32,013 nucleotides of DNA. Origin: Planctomycetota bacterium (GTDB lineage Bacteria > Planctomycetota > Phycisphaerae > Phycisphaerales > Phycisphaeraceae). Below are positions 7,884 to 15,402 of the stretch, in pieces. The position numbers were made by a program, and so were the translations under genes. How positions within the stretch are numbered: the first letter of the stretch is position 1; the number at the start of each line of letters is the position of its first letter. Location of the stretch: contig JAIOPN010000010.1 of the NCBI GenBank assembly GCA_021413865.1, forward strand, positions 1 to 32,013. Direction: 5' to 3'. The notes beneath the pieces are model-generated. The model was given only the letters and a program-made list of their open reading frames with translations, did not search any database and was not told the DNA's origin.

Positions 7884-8832
7884 GCTGGCCCGACTCCAGC
7901 AAATAGTCGAGCGACTCGGCGTAAATCTGCTCGGTCGTGAAGCGTGGACTATACCCAAGCAGGCGACGTGCCTTGTCGATGCTGGCGCAGGGCGAGTGCG
8001 TCACGTGCTCGCGGATGATCCCCGCCGAGCGCTCGCCGACGTGTCTGGCGAGTTGATCGAGCGGCACAAAAGCAAGATTGGCCTCCACGCCGAACATCCC
8101 CGCCACGGCGCGGCAGCAGCCGACCAGCGACATCGCGTACGGCGCGACGGTGCTGAAGCTCTGCCCCAGCGAGGCCTCGCGGCGGATCAGGCAGAGCTCG
8201 ATCATCTGAGCTACGTCATCGCCGTGCACGTGGTGGATGGTCGCAAGCCCGTCGTCGGGAAGATGGACGGCCTGACCCGTGGCGAGCCTGCGGTAAACGT
8301 CCACGCCGTCGCGCGAGCCTTGCGGATCAATGGGCAGCCAGCGCCGGCCGGAGATGTGGCCCGGGTGCACGATGGCGGCGGGGAACCCCTCGCGGCGGAA
8401 GAGATCGGACAGCTCGGCCTCGATCGCCGCCTTGTGCCGGCCGTACTCCGTGATCGGGCGGCGCTCCATGTGCTCCTCGTAGGGCACGCGCTCGCTCGGG
8501 CCATACGCCCAGACCGTGCCGCAGTGGATGAAGTGCGTCACCCGGCCGCGGAACGCCTCGACCATGACCCGGCTCTGCTCGGGCGTGTAGCAGAGCAGAT
8601 CGACGACCGCATCCACGTCGATCGATCGCATCCGCTGCGCCCACGCGGCGGTGCGTTCCTCGGCGGCGCGGTCGGCGATGATCCATTTCACGCGCTTCCA
8701 ACCGAGACGCGCGTCGGTGTACTGCGGCTTGGCGTGCCGTGCGACGACGCTGACCTCGTGCCCCGCGATGGTGAGGCGCGGGACGAGGTAGCTGCCGATG
8801 TGGCCCGTGCCGCCGATGACGAGGATACGCAT
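7873..8832 (-). CDS. NAD-dependent epimerase/dehydratase (extended SDR)
   Basis: The 319-residue protein is an extended short-chain dehydrogenase/reductase. It opens with a Rossmann motif, MRILVIGGTGHIGSYL (GGTGHIG at 7-13), and has the catalytic Y130 and K134 (TEYGRHKA) and a preceding HCGTVWAYG segment in the usual position of the active-site Ser/Thr. Such enzymes epimerise, dehydrate or reduce nucleotide sugars or related alcohols; the substrate is not evident. The frame is open far upstream, but ATG at 8832 is chosen because GGAAGGG lies eight bases ahead and the Rossmann motif begins immediately. It lies 28 bases downstream of the glycosylase-like gene and is probably co-transcribed with it. 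Confidence 0.9.
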   Translation of the reverse strand: MRILVIGGTGHIGSYLVPRLTIAGHEVSVVARHAKPQYTDARLGWKRVKWIIADRAAEERTAAWAQRMRSIDVDAVVDLLCYTPEQSRVMVEAFRGRVTHFIHCGTVWAYGPSERVPYEEHMERRPITEYGRHKAAIEAELSDLFRREGFPAAIVHPGHISGRRWLPIDPQGSRDGVDVYRRLATGQAVHLPDDGLATIHHVHGDDVAQMIELCLIRREASLGQSFSTVAPYAMSLVGCCRAVAGMFGVEANLAFVPLDQLARHVGERSAGIIREHVTHSPCASIDKARRLLGYSPRFTTEQIYAESLDYLLESGQLTL

Positions 8833-8860
8833 GAAGTGCCCTTCCACCGAGAAATGAGAT

Positions 8861-9838
8861 TCAGGTGTTCGGTGCGTCTTTGAGGTTGGCGGCGGTGAAG
8901 GTCGGGCCGTGTTTGGCGGCGTCCCAGTTCCACGCGTCGCCGACGCGGCGCTCGTAGGCGCGCCAGAGCTCGAACCAGTAGGCGAGGAACTGGAACGGGG
9001 CGTAGCGCTTGTAGTGCCGCTCGATCTTGCCGTGCAGATCGCGCGGGGAGCCGTCCGCCTTGTGGCGCACCCCGTGCTCCTGGCGGAAGTGGCGGTAGGT
9101 CTCGGTGTCGATGGGGAGGCGGTCGTATCGGCCGAGCAACTGGCAGATGTTCGCCGCCGCGTACGGGCCGATGCCGTGGATCTCGAGCAGGTCGCCGAAA
9201 ACGTCGTCGGTGGTGCGCGACATGTCTTCGAGCGGCGCGAGGTCGAGCCGGCCATCGACGACGTCGCGCGCCAGCTTCACGATGCGCTCGGCGCGGTAGC
9301 CGACGCGGCACGACGCCTTGAGCTTCTCGGGCGACCACCCGGCGAGCTCGCCCGGCGTGGGGAATGCGCCGTTGCCGACCCGCGCGGTGAGCAGGACATT
9401 CATCCGCATGGTGTTGGGCCAGGTGACGTTGCAACTGGTCATCGTCTTGACGATGTCCTCGAAGAACGTCGGCGAGCGGAAGACGCGGCCGAACCCCCGC
9501 CGCGCGGCCTCGGGGTGGAGCTTGCGCCACGCGCGGTACCGCGACTCGGGCTCGTCGAGCCGGAGGATGCGGCGGAGCTGCGTGAAGAGGAGCGCGCGCT
9601 CGGCGCGATCGACCCTCGTGTCGCACGCGATCTTCAATAGGTCGGAGCGCGGCCGCTGGCTGAGCGTGACGTGGATGAGGCGGTCGGCGTTGCCGCGCAG
9701 CGGGCGGTGGAAGCGCTGCGTCGTGGTGTCCCAGTGGTTGGGTGCGAGGATGAAGTAGCCGTAGCTGCAGATGGCCCGCGTCAGGTCGAACCGCGCGGGG
9801 AGCGGGAGAGTGATCGTCGAGCCGGGCATGAGCGGCAT
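8861..9838 (-). CDS. HhH-GPD superfamily DNA glycosylase (AlkA/OGG1-like)
   Basis: The 325-residue protein has an N-terminal beta-rich domain (FDLTRAICSYGYFILAPNHWD) like that of AlkA/OGG1 enzymes and a helix-hairpin-helix base-excision domain. LLEIHGIGPYAAANI (217-231) is the hairpin and D244 in LPIDTETYRHF is the catalytic aspartate. Where OGG1-type bifunctional lyases have Lys (GVGTK), this protein has Tyr226 (GIGPY), so I infer a monofunctional glycosylase, more like AlkA, that removes alkylated or otherwise damaged bases. FVRS/FFEDIVKTM-type sequence near 120-133 is also family-like. No iron-sulphur cysteines follow. The start is the ATG at 9838; the Met three residues later is an alternative, and neither has a clear ribosome-binding site. 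It is the first gene of a minus-strand pair with the epimerase. Confidence 0.88.
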   Translation of the reverse strand: MPLMPGSTITLPLPARFDLTRAICSYGYFILAPNHWDTTTQRFHRPLRGNADRLIHVTLSQRPRSDLLKIACDTRVDRAERALLFTQLRRILRLDEPESRYRAWRKLHPEAARRGFGRVFRSPTFFEDIVKTMTSCNVTWPNTMRMNVLLTARVGNGAFPTPGELAGWSPEKLKASCRVGYRAERIVKLARDVVDGRLDLAPLEDMSRTTDDVFGDLLEIHGIGPYAAANICQLLGRYDRLPIDTETYRHFRQEHGVRHKADGSPRDLHGKIERHYKRYAPFQFLAYWFELWRAYERRVGDAWNWDAAKHGPTFTAANLKDAPNT

Positions 9839-10224
9839 TGTAGGGAGGGCGGTGCGTTGTTTTGAAAATGAGGTGCCACTGGTCGCGTCTTCGAGACCAG
9901 TGTCTGTCTGGGCTCAAGAGCACTGGTCTGCTAAGAAGCCGACCAGTGGCACCCTCCTTCAACCAAGTCTTTCGAGGTTGCCCGCTGCCGTTTCGACAGT
10001 GTGCGCGCGGCTTATGCACGCTTAGGCGGCACGGAGCCGAAGGTTGAAAGAGAGCCGCCAGACGTGGCCTCTTGTAAGTGTTTCGACGGCAGATGCTTGT
10101 CTCACATGGGCCGGGAGGCACCCGACACGGTTCTCCGAGAACTCCGGCATTGCGTTTGCGTATTCAACAGGGGCATTGCGCGCGTGACCAAGACGCCACC
10201 GCGCACCCCGGAGACCGATTCCAA
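9839..10224. other. 386-base intergenic region between the glycosylase and htpX genes
   Basis: This non-coding stretch separates two divergent genes. Its main content is the long inverted repeat at 9872-9953. The remainder holds a small palindrome GTTCTCCGAGAAC (10130-10142), which could be an operator, and a GGAG at about 10210 that serves htpX. I see no convincing sigma-70 promoter, no CIRCE element and no RNA gene. Short open frames in it lack coding character. Confidence 0.6.
9872..9953. repeat. Long imperfect inverted repeat (hairpin, about 82 bases)
   Basis: GGTGCCACTGGTCG (9872-9885) pairs perfectly with CGACCAGTGGCACC (9940-9953), and the inner AGACCAGTG (9894-9902) pairs with CACTGGTCT (9921-9929), leaving an 18-base loop at 9903-9920 and a few mismatches between the two stems. 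The motif ACTGGTC occurs four times counting both strands. This looks like a dispersed palindromic element or small MITE rather than a terminator, as no T-run follows. Confidence 0.7.
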
Positions 10225-11067
10225 ATGCAACGATTCATGAACAACCTCAAGACCGCCATCTTCCTGGGCGCCCTGTTCGGCATCGTGCTGCTGATCGGCT
10301 CGGCGTGGGGCACGCGCGGGCTGACTATCGCATTCATCGCCGGCGGCATGATGAACGTGGTCGCCTATTTCTTCAGCGACAAGATCGCGCTGGCGTCGAT
10401 GCGCGGGCAGGAGGTGGACGAGAAGACCGCCCCCGACCTGGTGCCGATGGTGGCGCGGCTGGCGAAGAACGCCGGCCTGCCCATGCCGCGCGTCTATGTC
10501 TGCCCGCAGGAGGCGCCCAACGCCTTCGCCACCGGCCGCAACCCGCGCCACGCCGCCGTCGCCGTCACCCGCGGGGCGCTGCAGCTGCTCAGCTTCGACG
10601 AGCTCGAGGGCGTGCTCGGCCACGAGCTGGCGCACGTGAAGCACCGCGACACGCTCATCAGCTGCGTCGCCGCCACCATCGCCGGCGCGATCAGCTACAT
10701 GGGTTACATGGCGATGTGGATGGGCGGCGGGGGCAACAACCGCGACAGCGGCGTGAACCCGATCGTGGCGATTTTGATGCTGATCCTCGCGCCGATCGCG
10801 GCGGGGCTGATCCAGGCGGCGATCAGCCGCAGCCGCGAGTTCGAGGCCGACGCCGAGGGCGCCCAGATCGCCGGCACGCCGCACGGCCTGATCAACGCCT
10901 TACTTAAACTCGACGCCACCGCCCGGCGCATCCCCCTGGAAAACGAGATGCCCTCGCAGAACCACATGTTCATCGTCATGCCCCTGAGCGCCCGGGGCAT
11001 GGCCAACCTTTTCTCGACCCACCCGCCTACCGCCCAGCGCGTCGCACGGCTGCGTGCATTGGCCTGA
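10225..11067 (+). CDS. htpX: M48 family membrane metalloprotease HtpX
   Basis: The 280-residue protein is a zinc metalloprotease of the inner membrane that degrades misfolded membrane proteins. Two hydrophobic segments near the N-terminus (about 11-28 and 34-50) are followed by the cytosolic catalytic domain. The zinc site is HELAH (133-137), with the third ligand E205 in SRSREFEADA, and two further hydrophobic segments lie between them (about 145-166 and 179-199), which matches HtpX topology. A Gly/Asn stretch (GGGGNN) separates the latter two. The ATG at 10225 has GGAG 12 bases upstream; the ATG at 10237 (MNNLKTA, the more usual HtpX opening) is an alternative. The frame is open further upstream, but that part is not protein-like. 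The gene appears to stand alone. Confidence 0.93.
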   Translation: MQRFMNNLKTAIFLGALFGIVLLIGSAWGTRGLTIAFIAGGMMNVVAYFFSDKIALASMRGQEVDEKTAPDLVPMVARLAKNAGLPMPRVYVCPQEAPNAFATGRNPRHAAVAVTRGALQLLSFDELEGVLGHELAHVKHRDTLISCVAATIAGAISYMGYMAMWMGGGGNNRDSGVNPIVAILMLILAPIAAGLIQAAISRSREFEADAEGAQIAGTPHGLINALLKLDATARRIPLENEMPSQNHMFIVMPLSARGMANLFSTHPPTAQRVARLRALA

Positions 11068-11122
11068 ACCAGCTCCTCAAGTATTGATCCTTATCTCTTC
11101 GCGGAATGATATTAACTCCCGT

Positions 11123-11152
11123 CCCTATTTCTTCTCCCCTATTTCTTCTCCC
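11123..11152. repeat. Tandem duplication of a 14-base unit
   Basis: CCCTATTTCTTCTC occurs twice head to tail (11123-11136 and 11137-11150) and is followed by CC. It lies in the AT-richer gap between htpX and the orphan gene, next to GAATGATATTAACTCCCGTC. Read on the other strand, this resembles the AATAGGGGAC-type tails that often flank IS200/REP-associated transposase elements, so it may be the scar of one. That link is from memory of the motif and is uncertain. Confidence 0.55.
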
Positions 11153-11159
11153 AGACAAG

Positions 11160-11621
11160 TCACGGGCGTCGCGCAGCAAGGGCTTGGCCAATCGCAGCGG
11201 CCAATGCAGGTGGCAGCGGAAAGGGTTTTCCTCCAGCTCGTTCAAATTCTTGAATCCATCTCTGGTCCCCGGCCAGAACATCTTCCCCAAGGGCCTCGAG
11301 CGCTCGGGCATTCCATTGTGCACCTGCGGCGATCTCTTCGCGCCACGTTTTGGGCGAAGGCACGTTTGCCGTGATCGTGCCTTGCGCTCGGTGGGCCAGT
11401 TCCATTCCAAGGCGATATGCCTGGAAGCCTCCACGGGCATCTTGCCGGACGTACCACAGGTCTAAGCCATCACGGTCGATAGGCAGCCAGAACAACACCT
11501 TCTCGCTGATGATGAACAGCTCATCGCCGTTGAGGACGACAGTTCTTGCCTGCAAGCGACGGATGATGTCGCCGAAGGCGGTGGAGATATCCCGATACGC
11601 TTCCTCAAGGTTCCTAACCAT
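11160..11621 (-). CDS. Hypothetical protein, 153 residues
   Basis: I do not recognise this protein. From the ATG at 11621 (MVRNLEEAYRD) it is 153 residues, acidic to neutral, soluble and without signal peptide or membrane segment. It starts with a probable helix (NLEEAYRDISTAFGDIIRRLQ), continues with beta-like segments (RTVVLNGDELFIIS, LDLWYVRQDA) and ends in a helical tail, PPALAAAIGQALAARR. The mixed alpha/beta character and small size recall immunity or SUKH/SMI1-like proteins, but no diagnostic motif is present and this is a guess. An upstream extension of the frame to 11744 looks non-coding. The gene lies alone on the minus strand between htpX and the PhyH cluster. Its codons are less strictly GC-ending than those of neighbouring genes, which suggests transfer. 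Confidence 0.6.
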   Translation of the reverse strand: MVRNLEEAYRDISTAFGDIIRRLQARTVVLNGDELFIISEKVLFWLPIDRDGLDLWYVRQDARGGFQAYRLGMELAHRAQGTITANVPSPKTWREEIAAGAQWNARALEALGEDVLAGDQRWIQEFERAGGKPFPLPPALAAAIGQALAARRP

Positions 11622-11871
11622 GGCTATCGACCTTCTGGAGGGAAGAAAAGGGGATAAGTTCGGGTCTTCCGGATGAAGAAGAGGTTGCGTGCGTCGGGGT
11701 CCGTAACACCCCTCCATGATGTCCCTTGGGGAGCGGGATTTCAAGACGATCCACTATCGGTCCGCCGGGCTCTCGGAACCGCCGTTTCCAAAACGCGGTT
11801 TTCTGCGTACCCTTATCCGCCTCCATCCGCCTGAAAAATCCTCACACACACTCATACACGGAGTCGGGTCC

Positions 11872-12708
11872 ATGGCCTTCCGTTTTGAAGACTGGATGAT
11901 CAACCATTACCTGCAGCAGGGCTACGTGGTCTTCCGCGGTGTCGTGCCCCCCTCGCTCTGCGACGACCTGCGGCGCGAGATCGACAAGGCCCGCGACATG
12001 GCCCACGCCATCAACCCGCAGGCGCAGCGGCTCCAGCCGGTCGCCAAATACGAGGGGCAGATCGATCAGAAGCCGTTCCAGGATTACTGCGACCTGCCGG
12101 CGCTGCGCGACGCGATCGACCGGCTGCTGGGCCCGGACTTCACCACCGGCCAGCGCAGCATGATGGGCATCTTCGTCGAGCCGCGCGACCAACCCTGGAC
12201 GATCGGCTGGCACCGCGACGGCGTGGTCGAGGTGCCGCTCGAGGCGCAGGACGAGGAGCTCCGCCTGGCGATGGACGAGTTCTGGCACGACCTGCGCGGC
12301 TGGAACCAGGTCAACTGCGCGATCTACGCCGACTCCTGCACGTGGTACGTCCCGGGCAGCCACCTGCGCTCGCGCGACCTGCCGGGCGAGAAGCAATACA
12401 ACACCGACAAAGAGATCAACACGCGGATCGCGGCGATGTCCCCCGCGGAGGCGGAGCGCAAGTGCCTGGACCTGTGCCACCGTTTCCCGGGCGCGGTGCA
12501 GATGCACCTAGGCCCGGGCGACTACATGCTCTACCGCCAGTTAGCGTGGCACAACGGCAACTACACGCCCTGGGCGCGGCGCGGCACGATCCACGACGGC
12601 GCGTTCTACACCAAGCCGCTCCCGCCGGCGATCGCCAAGTGGCAGGAGACCAAGAAGGCGGCGGTGGCGCGGATGAACGCCCGCCAGGCCGTGCCGGTGA
12701 CGGTGTAA
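11872..12708 (+). CDS. Phytanoyl-CoA dioxygenase (PhyH) family protein
   Basis: The 278-residue Fe(II)/2-oxoglutarate-dependent dioxygenase has its metal triad at H114 and D116 (IGWHRDGV) and H227 (QLAWHNGNY). The first block, FEDWMINHYLQQGYVVFRGVVPPSLCDDL, is the usual PhyH opening; CTWYVPGSHLRSRDLP (156-171) and GPGDYMLYR (214-222) are family blocks between the ligands. It is likely a soluble hydroxylase of unknown substrate. The ATG at 11872 has GGAG nine bases upstream; the frame runs open to 11716 but without coding character. A hairpin with a short T-run (11777-11803) lies upstream, so the gene probably has its own promoter and leads the following plus-strand cluster; the MFS gene begins 52 bases after its stop. 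Confidence 0.93.
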   Translation: MAFRFEDWMINHYLQQGYVVFRGVVPPSLCDDLRREIDKARDMAHAINPQAQRLQPVAKYEGQIDQKPFQDYCDLPALRDAIDRLLGPDFTTGQRSMMGIFVEPRDQPWTIGWHRDGVVEVPLEAQDEELRLAMDEFWHDLRGWNQVNCAIYADSCTWYVPGSHLRSRDLPGEKQYNTDKEINTRIAAMSPAEAERKCLDLCHRFPGAVQMHLGPGDYMLYRQLAWHNGNYTPWARRGTIHDGAFYTKPLPPAIAKWQETKKAAVARMNARQAVPVTV

Positions 12709-12760
12709 AGCCATTGGCCGTGGCCTCGGCGCGGGGCGTGTATCATGGCCCGACTCAACC

Positions 12761-13954
12761 ATGACGCGCCTGGCCCGATCCATCGTGCTGAACCTGCCCG
12801 TCTCCTTCGTGGCGATGATCGCCTGGTTCGGCGTGTACACGCTGGTCAACGCCTACGTCACCAGGGGGCTGCACGGCAGCGACGATCGCTGGGCCACGCT
12901 CAGCCTCTGCCTCTCGGTCGGCATGGTGGTCTCGCTCCTGGTCTGCACCGAGATCATCCTCCTGCTGGGCAAGCGGAACACGGTCACGCTCTCGATCGTC
13001 CTAGCGGCGGCGGCGTTCGTCGCCATCGCCTTCACGGAAAACTTCGTCGTCATCGGCGGCGCGCTGGCGGTGATGGGCTTCACGCAGGCGGCGCTGGCCA
13101 CGGCTTACCTCTCCCTGCTCACGCACGCGGCGGGCGACCGGCCGGGGCGGGCGCTGGGGATTTACCAGTGGACCGTCACCGTGGTGACGATCCTGATCCT
13201 GCCGCCCTGCGGCTACCTCGCCGAGCAGGGCTGGTACCGGATGATGTTCCTGCTCATCGCCGTCGTCTGCGCCGGGTGCGCGGCCGCGTTCCATTTCACC
13301 GCCAAATCCATGGGCCATCAGGAGACCGAGGTGGTCAGTATTTGGCGGCTGTCGCGGCGTGACCTGTCGGAGCTGCTGCACGGGCCGTATGTCCGCGTGC
13401 TGCTCCTGGGCATCTGCGGCGAGCCCTGGTACTACCACATGGTCAACCAGTTGTTCCGCAACCACGCCCACGACGCCTTCGGCCTGGGCGAGGACACGAT
13501 CAGCCAGGTCGTGGCCCTGGGCCGGATCCCGAGCCTCATCAGCCTCTTCGTCGTGGCGCACTTCATCGACAGGCTCAACATCACCCGTTTCTACGGCATC
13601 GCGCTGGCGGTCTCGGCGGTCGCCGCGGCGCTCATCACCGCCATGCCCGCCTCCGGGCTCATGATCGGGGCGTACTTCCTCTATTACGCGGTGCACGGCA
13701 CGGTCTGGGGGTCCAACAGCGCGGCCGTCAACGCCCAGATCGCCCCGCGCCTCCGCGAGTCGGCGTTCACCCTCATGTCGCTCGCGCAGTCCGGCGCGAT
13801 GATCGTCGTCGGCGTCACGCAGCAGCGCATGCTCGCCTACGGCATGACGTTCCCGTCGATCTATGCCGTCTGTGCTGCGGTCGCCGTGCTCTGCGGGGTC
13901 GCGCTGGCGGTGACCTCCCGGCGACGGGCCGAGCCGGTGCTCGCGGTAGGATGA
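12761..13954 (+). CDS. Major facilitator superfamily transporter
   Basis: The 397-residue integral membrane protein has about twelve hydrophobic segments in two halves split by a charged central loop (about 180-215, with SIWRLSRRDLSELLHG). It has the size and layout of a 12-helix MFS permease that moves a small solute by proton or solute coupling. An MFS motif-A-like loop (HFIDRLNITRF) lies in the second half. The substrate is unknown; the neighbours suggest an amide, amino-sugar or polyol-like compound. The start at ATG 12761 has no clear Shine-Dalgarno sequence, but the hydrophobic N-terminus begins right after it. Its TGA stop overlaps the next gene's ATG (ATGA at 13951-13954), which implies translational coupling. 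Confidence 0.92.
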   Translation: MTRLARSIVLNLPVSFVAMIAWFGVYTLVNAYVTRGLHGSDDRWATLSLCLSVGMVVSLLVCTEIILLLGKRNTVTLSIVLAAAAFVAIAFTENFVVIGGALAVMGFTQAALATAYLSLLTHAAGDRPGRALGIYQWTVTVVTILILPPCGYLAEQGWYRMMFLLIAVVCAGCAAAFHFTAKSMGHQETEVVSIWRLSRRDLSELLHGPYVRVLLLGICGEPWYYHMVNQLFRNHAHDAFGLGEDTISQVVALGRIPSLISLFVVAHFIDRLNITRFYGIALAVSAVAAALITAMPASGLMIGAYFLYYAVHGTVWGSNSAAVNAQIAPRLRESAFTLMSLAQSGAMIVVGVTQQRMLAYGMTFPSIYAVCAAVAVLCGVALAVTSRRRAEPVLAVG

Positions 13955-15291
13955 GCCAAACCCAGGTGACACCCATGAGTGAAGCCGCCGCCAAAGATTC
14001 GATCCTCCTGCACACCTTCCGCATTGACGTGACGCCGCCGGTGGGCGACTACCTCTGCGGCGGGCTGCACACCACCTCGATCGGCGTGGAGCAGCCCATC
14101 GACCTGCGCGGGGTCGTGCTCACGCACAACGGCGTGCGGCACGTGCTGGCGTCGCTGGACTTCTGCTACGTCTGCGGCCGGTCGAACGATCGGCTCATCC
14201 GCGCCGTCGCCGACGGGGCGGGCACGGACGTGTCGCGCGTCGTCGTCCCCTCCAACCACCTGCACGACGTGCCGCTGATCGACGAGGAGCCGCACGCGAT
14301 CGTGGCCGAGCTCTCGCCGTTGAACGTGCACAACGAGTCCTGGTGGGCCGCGCTGCTCGGCCGCGTCACGGCGGTCCTCCGCGAGACGCTCGCCTCGCCG
14401 GGGCGCGCGGTGACGCACGTGGGTATTTCGTGGGCGGCGGTGACGGATTTCGCGTCGATCCGGCGGGTTATCGACGTGAACAACCGCGCCCACACGCGCT
14501 ACAGCAAATGTATGGACCCGACGCTCAAGGCCGCGCCCGACGGGCCGATCGACCCCCTGCTGCGCCAGGTCACGCTCTACTGCGGCGAGAAAAACCCGGC
14601 GGTCTGCCTGCACTCCTACGCGAGCCACCCGCAGGTCTCCGACGGCCGGCGGCTTGTTTCCGGCGACACGGTCGGCGTGGCCCGCGACCTGTTCGCGCAC
14701 TCGTTCCCCGACGTGCTAGAGGTTTATTTTTCCGGTTGTGCGGGCGATGTCACTGCGGGCAAGTACACCACGGCGCGGCCGCAGCGCGACAGGCTGAACT
14801 TCGGCGTGCGCCTGGCCGACGCCATGCACGCCGCGCATCTCGCCGCCGCGCCCCAGCCGCTGCGCTCGCTCTCGTGGTCGGACCACACGGTCACGCTCCC
14901 GCTCGCGGCCGTCGCGCCGACCGAGGCCGATCTGCTCCGCGACCTGCGCGACCCGGCGGTGCCGCACAACGTCAAGTACCTGCGTGCGATGAAGCTCGAC
15001 CGCCTGCGCCGCCGGTTGAACGAGTACCCGTACCGCCTCACCGCCCTGCGGCTCAACGACATCGCCCTGCTCTTCCTCCCCGCCGAGCCGCTCATCGAGT
15101 ACCAGCACTTCACCCATGCGCGTTACGGCGCGCGCCTCATGGTCTCGGGTTACGGCGATTCGTTCCTCAAGTACGTCGCCACCGATCACTGCTTTGCACA
15201 GGGCGGTTACGAGGTGGACCCGTGGTGGACGGAGATCAAGCCCGGAGCGGAAGCGATGATCAAGGCCGGGATCGTGCGCGTGATGGGGTAA
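13951..15291 (+). CDS. Neutral ceramidase-fold hydrolase-like protein (variant metal motif)
   Basis: The 446-residue protein resembles the N-terminal domain of neutral/alkaline ceramidases, zinc amidases that cleave N-acyl bonds. FRIDVTPPVGDYLCGG (23-38), SNHLHD (101-106), CLHSYASHPQ (219-228) and SGCAGDVTAG (261-270) fall in the family's conserved order. The usual THTHSGP is replaced by SNHLHD, which keeps the H-x-H pair (H103, H105) but not the flanking residues, so a different substrate or reduced activity is possible. No signal peptide is seen, unlike secreted ceramidases, so it is probably cytosolic. The ATG at 13951 overlaps the MFS stop; the Met nine codons in (13975) is an alternative with a better-spaced AGGTG. 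A paralogue lies at 16671-17924, with the aminotransferase gene between them. Confidence 0.75.
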   Translation: MSQTQVTPMSEAAAKDSILLHTFRIDVTPPVGDYLCGGLHTTSIGVEQPIDLRGVVLTHNGVRHVLASLDFCYVCGRSNDRLIRAVADGAGTDVSRVVVPSNHLHDVPLIDEEPHAIVAELSPLNVHNESWWAALLGRVTAVLRETLASPGRAVTHVGISWAAVTDFASIRRVIDVNNRAHTRYSKCMDPTLKAAPDGPIDPLLRQVTLYCGEKNPAVCLHSYASHPQVSDGRRLVSGDTVGVARDLFAHSFPDVLEVYFSGCAGDVTAGKYTTARPQRDRLNFGVRLADAMHAAHLAAAPQPLRSLSWSDHTVTLPLAAVAPTEADLLRDLRDPAVPHNVKYLRAMKLDRLRRRLNEYPYRLTALRLNDIALLFLPAEPLIEYQHFTHARYGARLMVSGYGDSFLKYVATDHCFAQGGYEVDPWWTEIKPGAEAMIKAGIVRVMG

Positions 15292-15402
15292 GGGGAGAAC
15301 TGCCGCGGAGGGGAATCGCGACCCCGTTGACGCCGTGGCGGGCCTTCCTATGTAATAAGCCCGCCATCGCGCCGCGAAGCCCGACCCAGGAGACGCCAAG
15401 CC

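Noticed and set aside
5267-7906. Long plus-strand open frame overlapping polX and the PhyH gene
   Set aside because: The translation is Arg/Pro/Ala-rich and featureless; polX and PhyH motifs lie in other frames.
11777-11803. Hairpin AACCGC...GCGGTT followed by TTTTC as a terminator
   Set aside because: The stem is interrupted by a bulge, the T-run is short, and no plus-strand gene ends nearby, so I only mention it as possible structure upstream of the PhyH gene.
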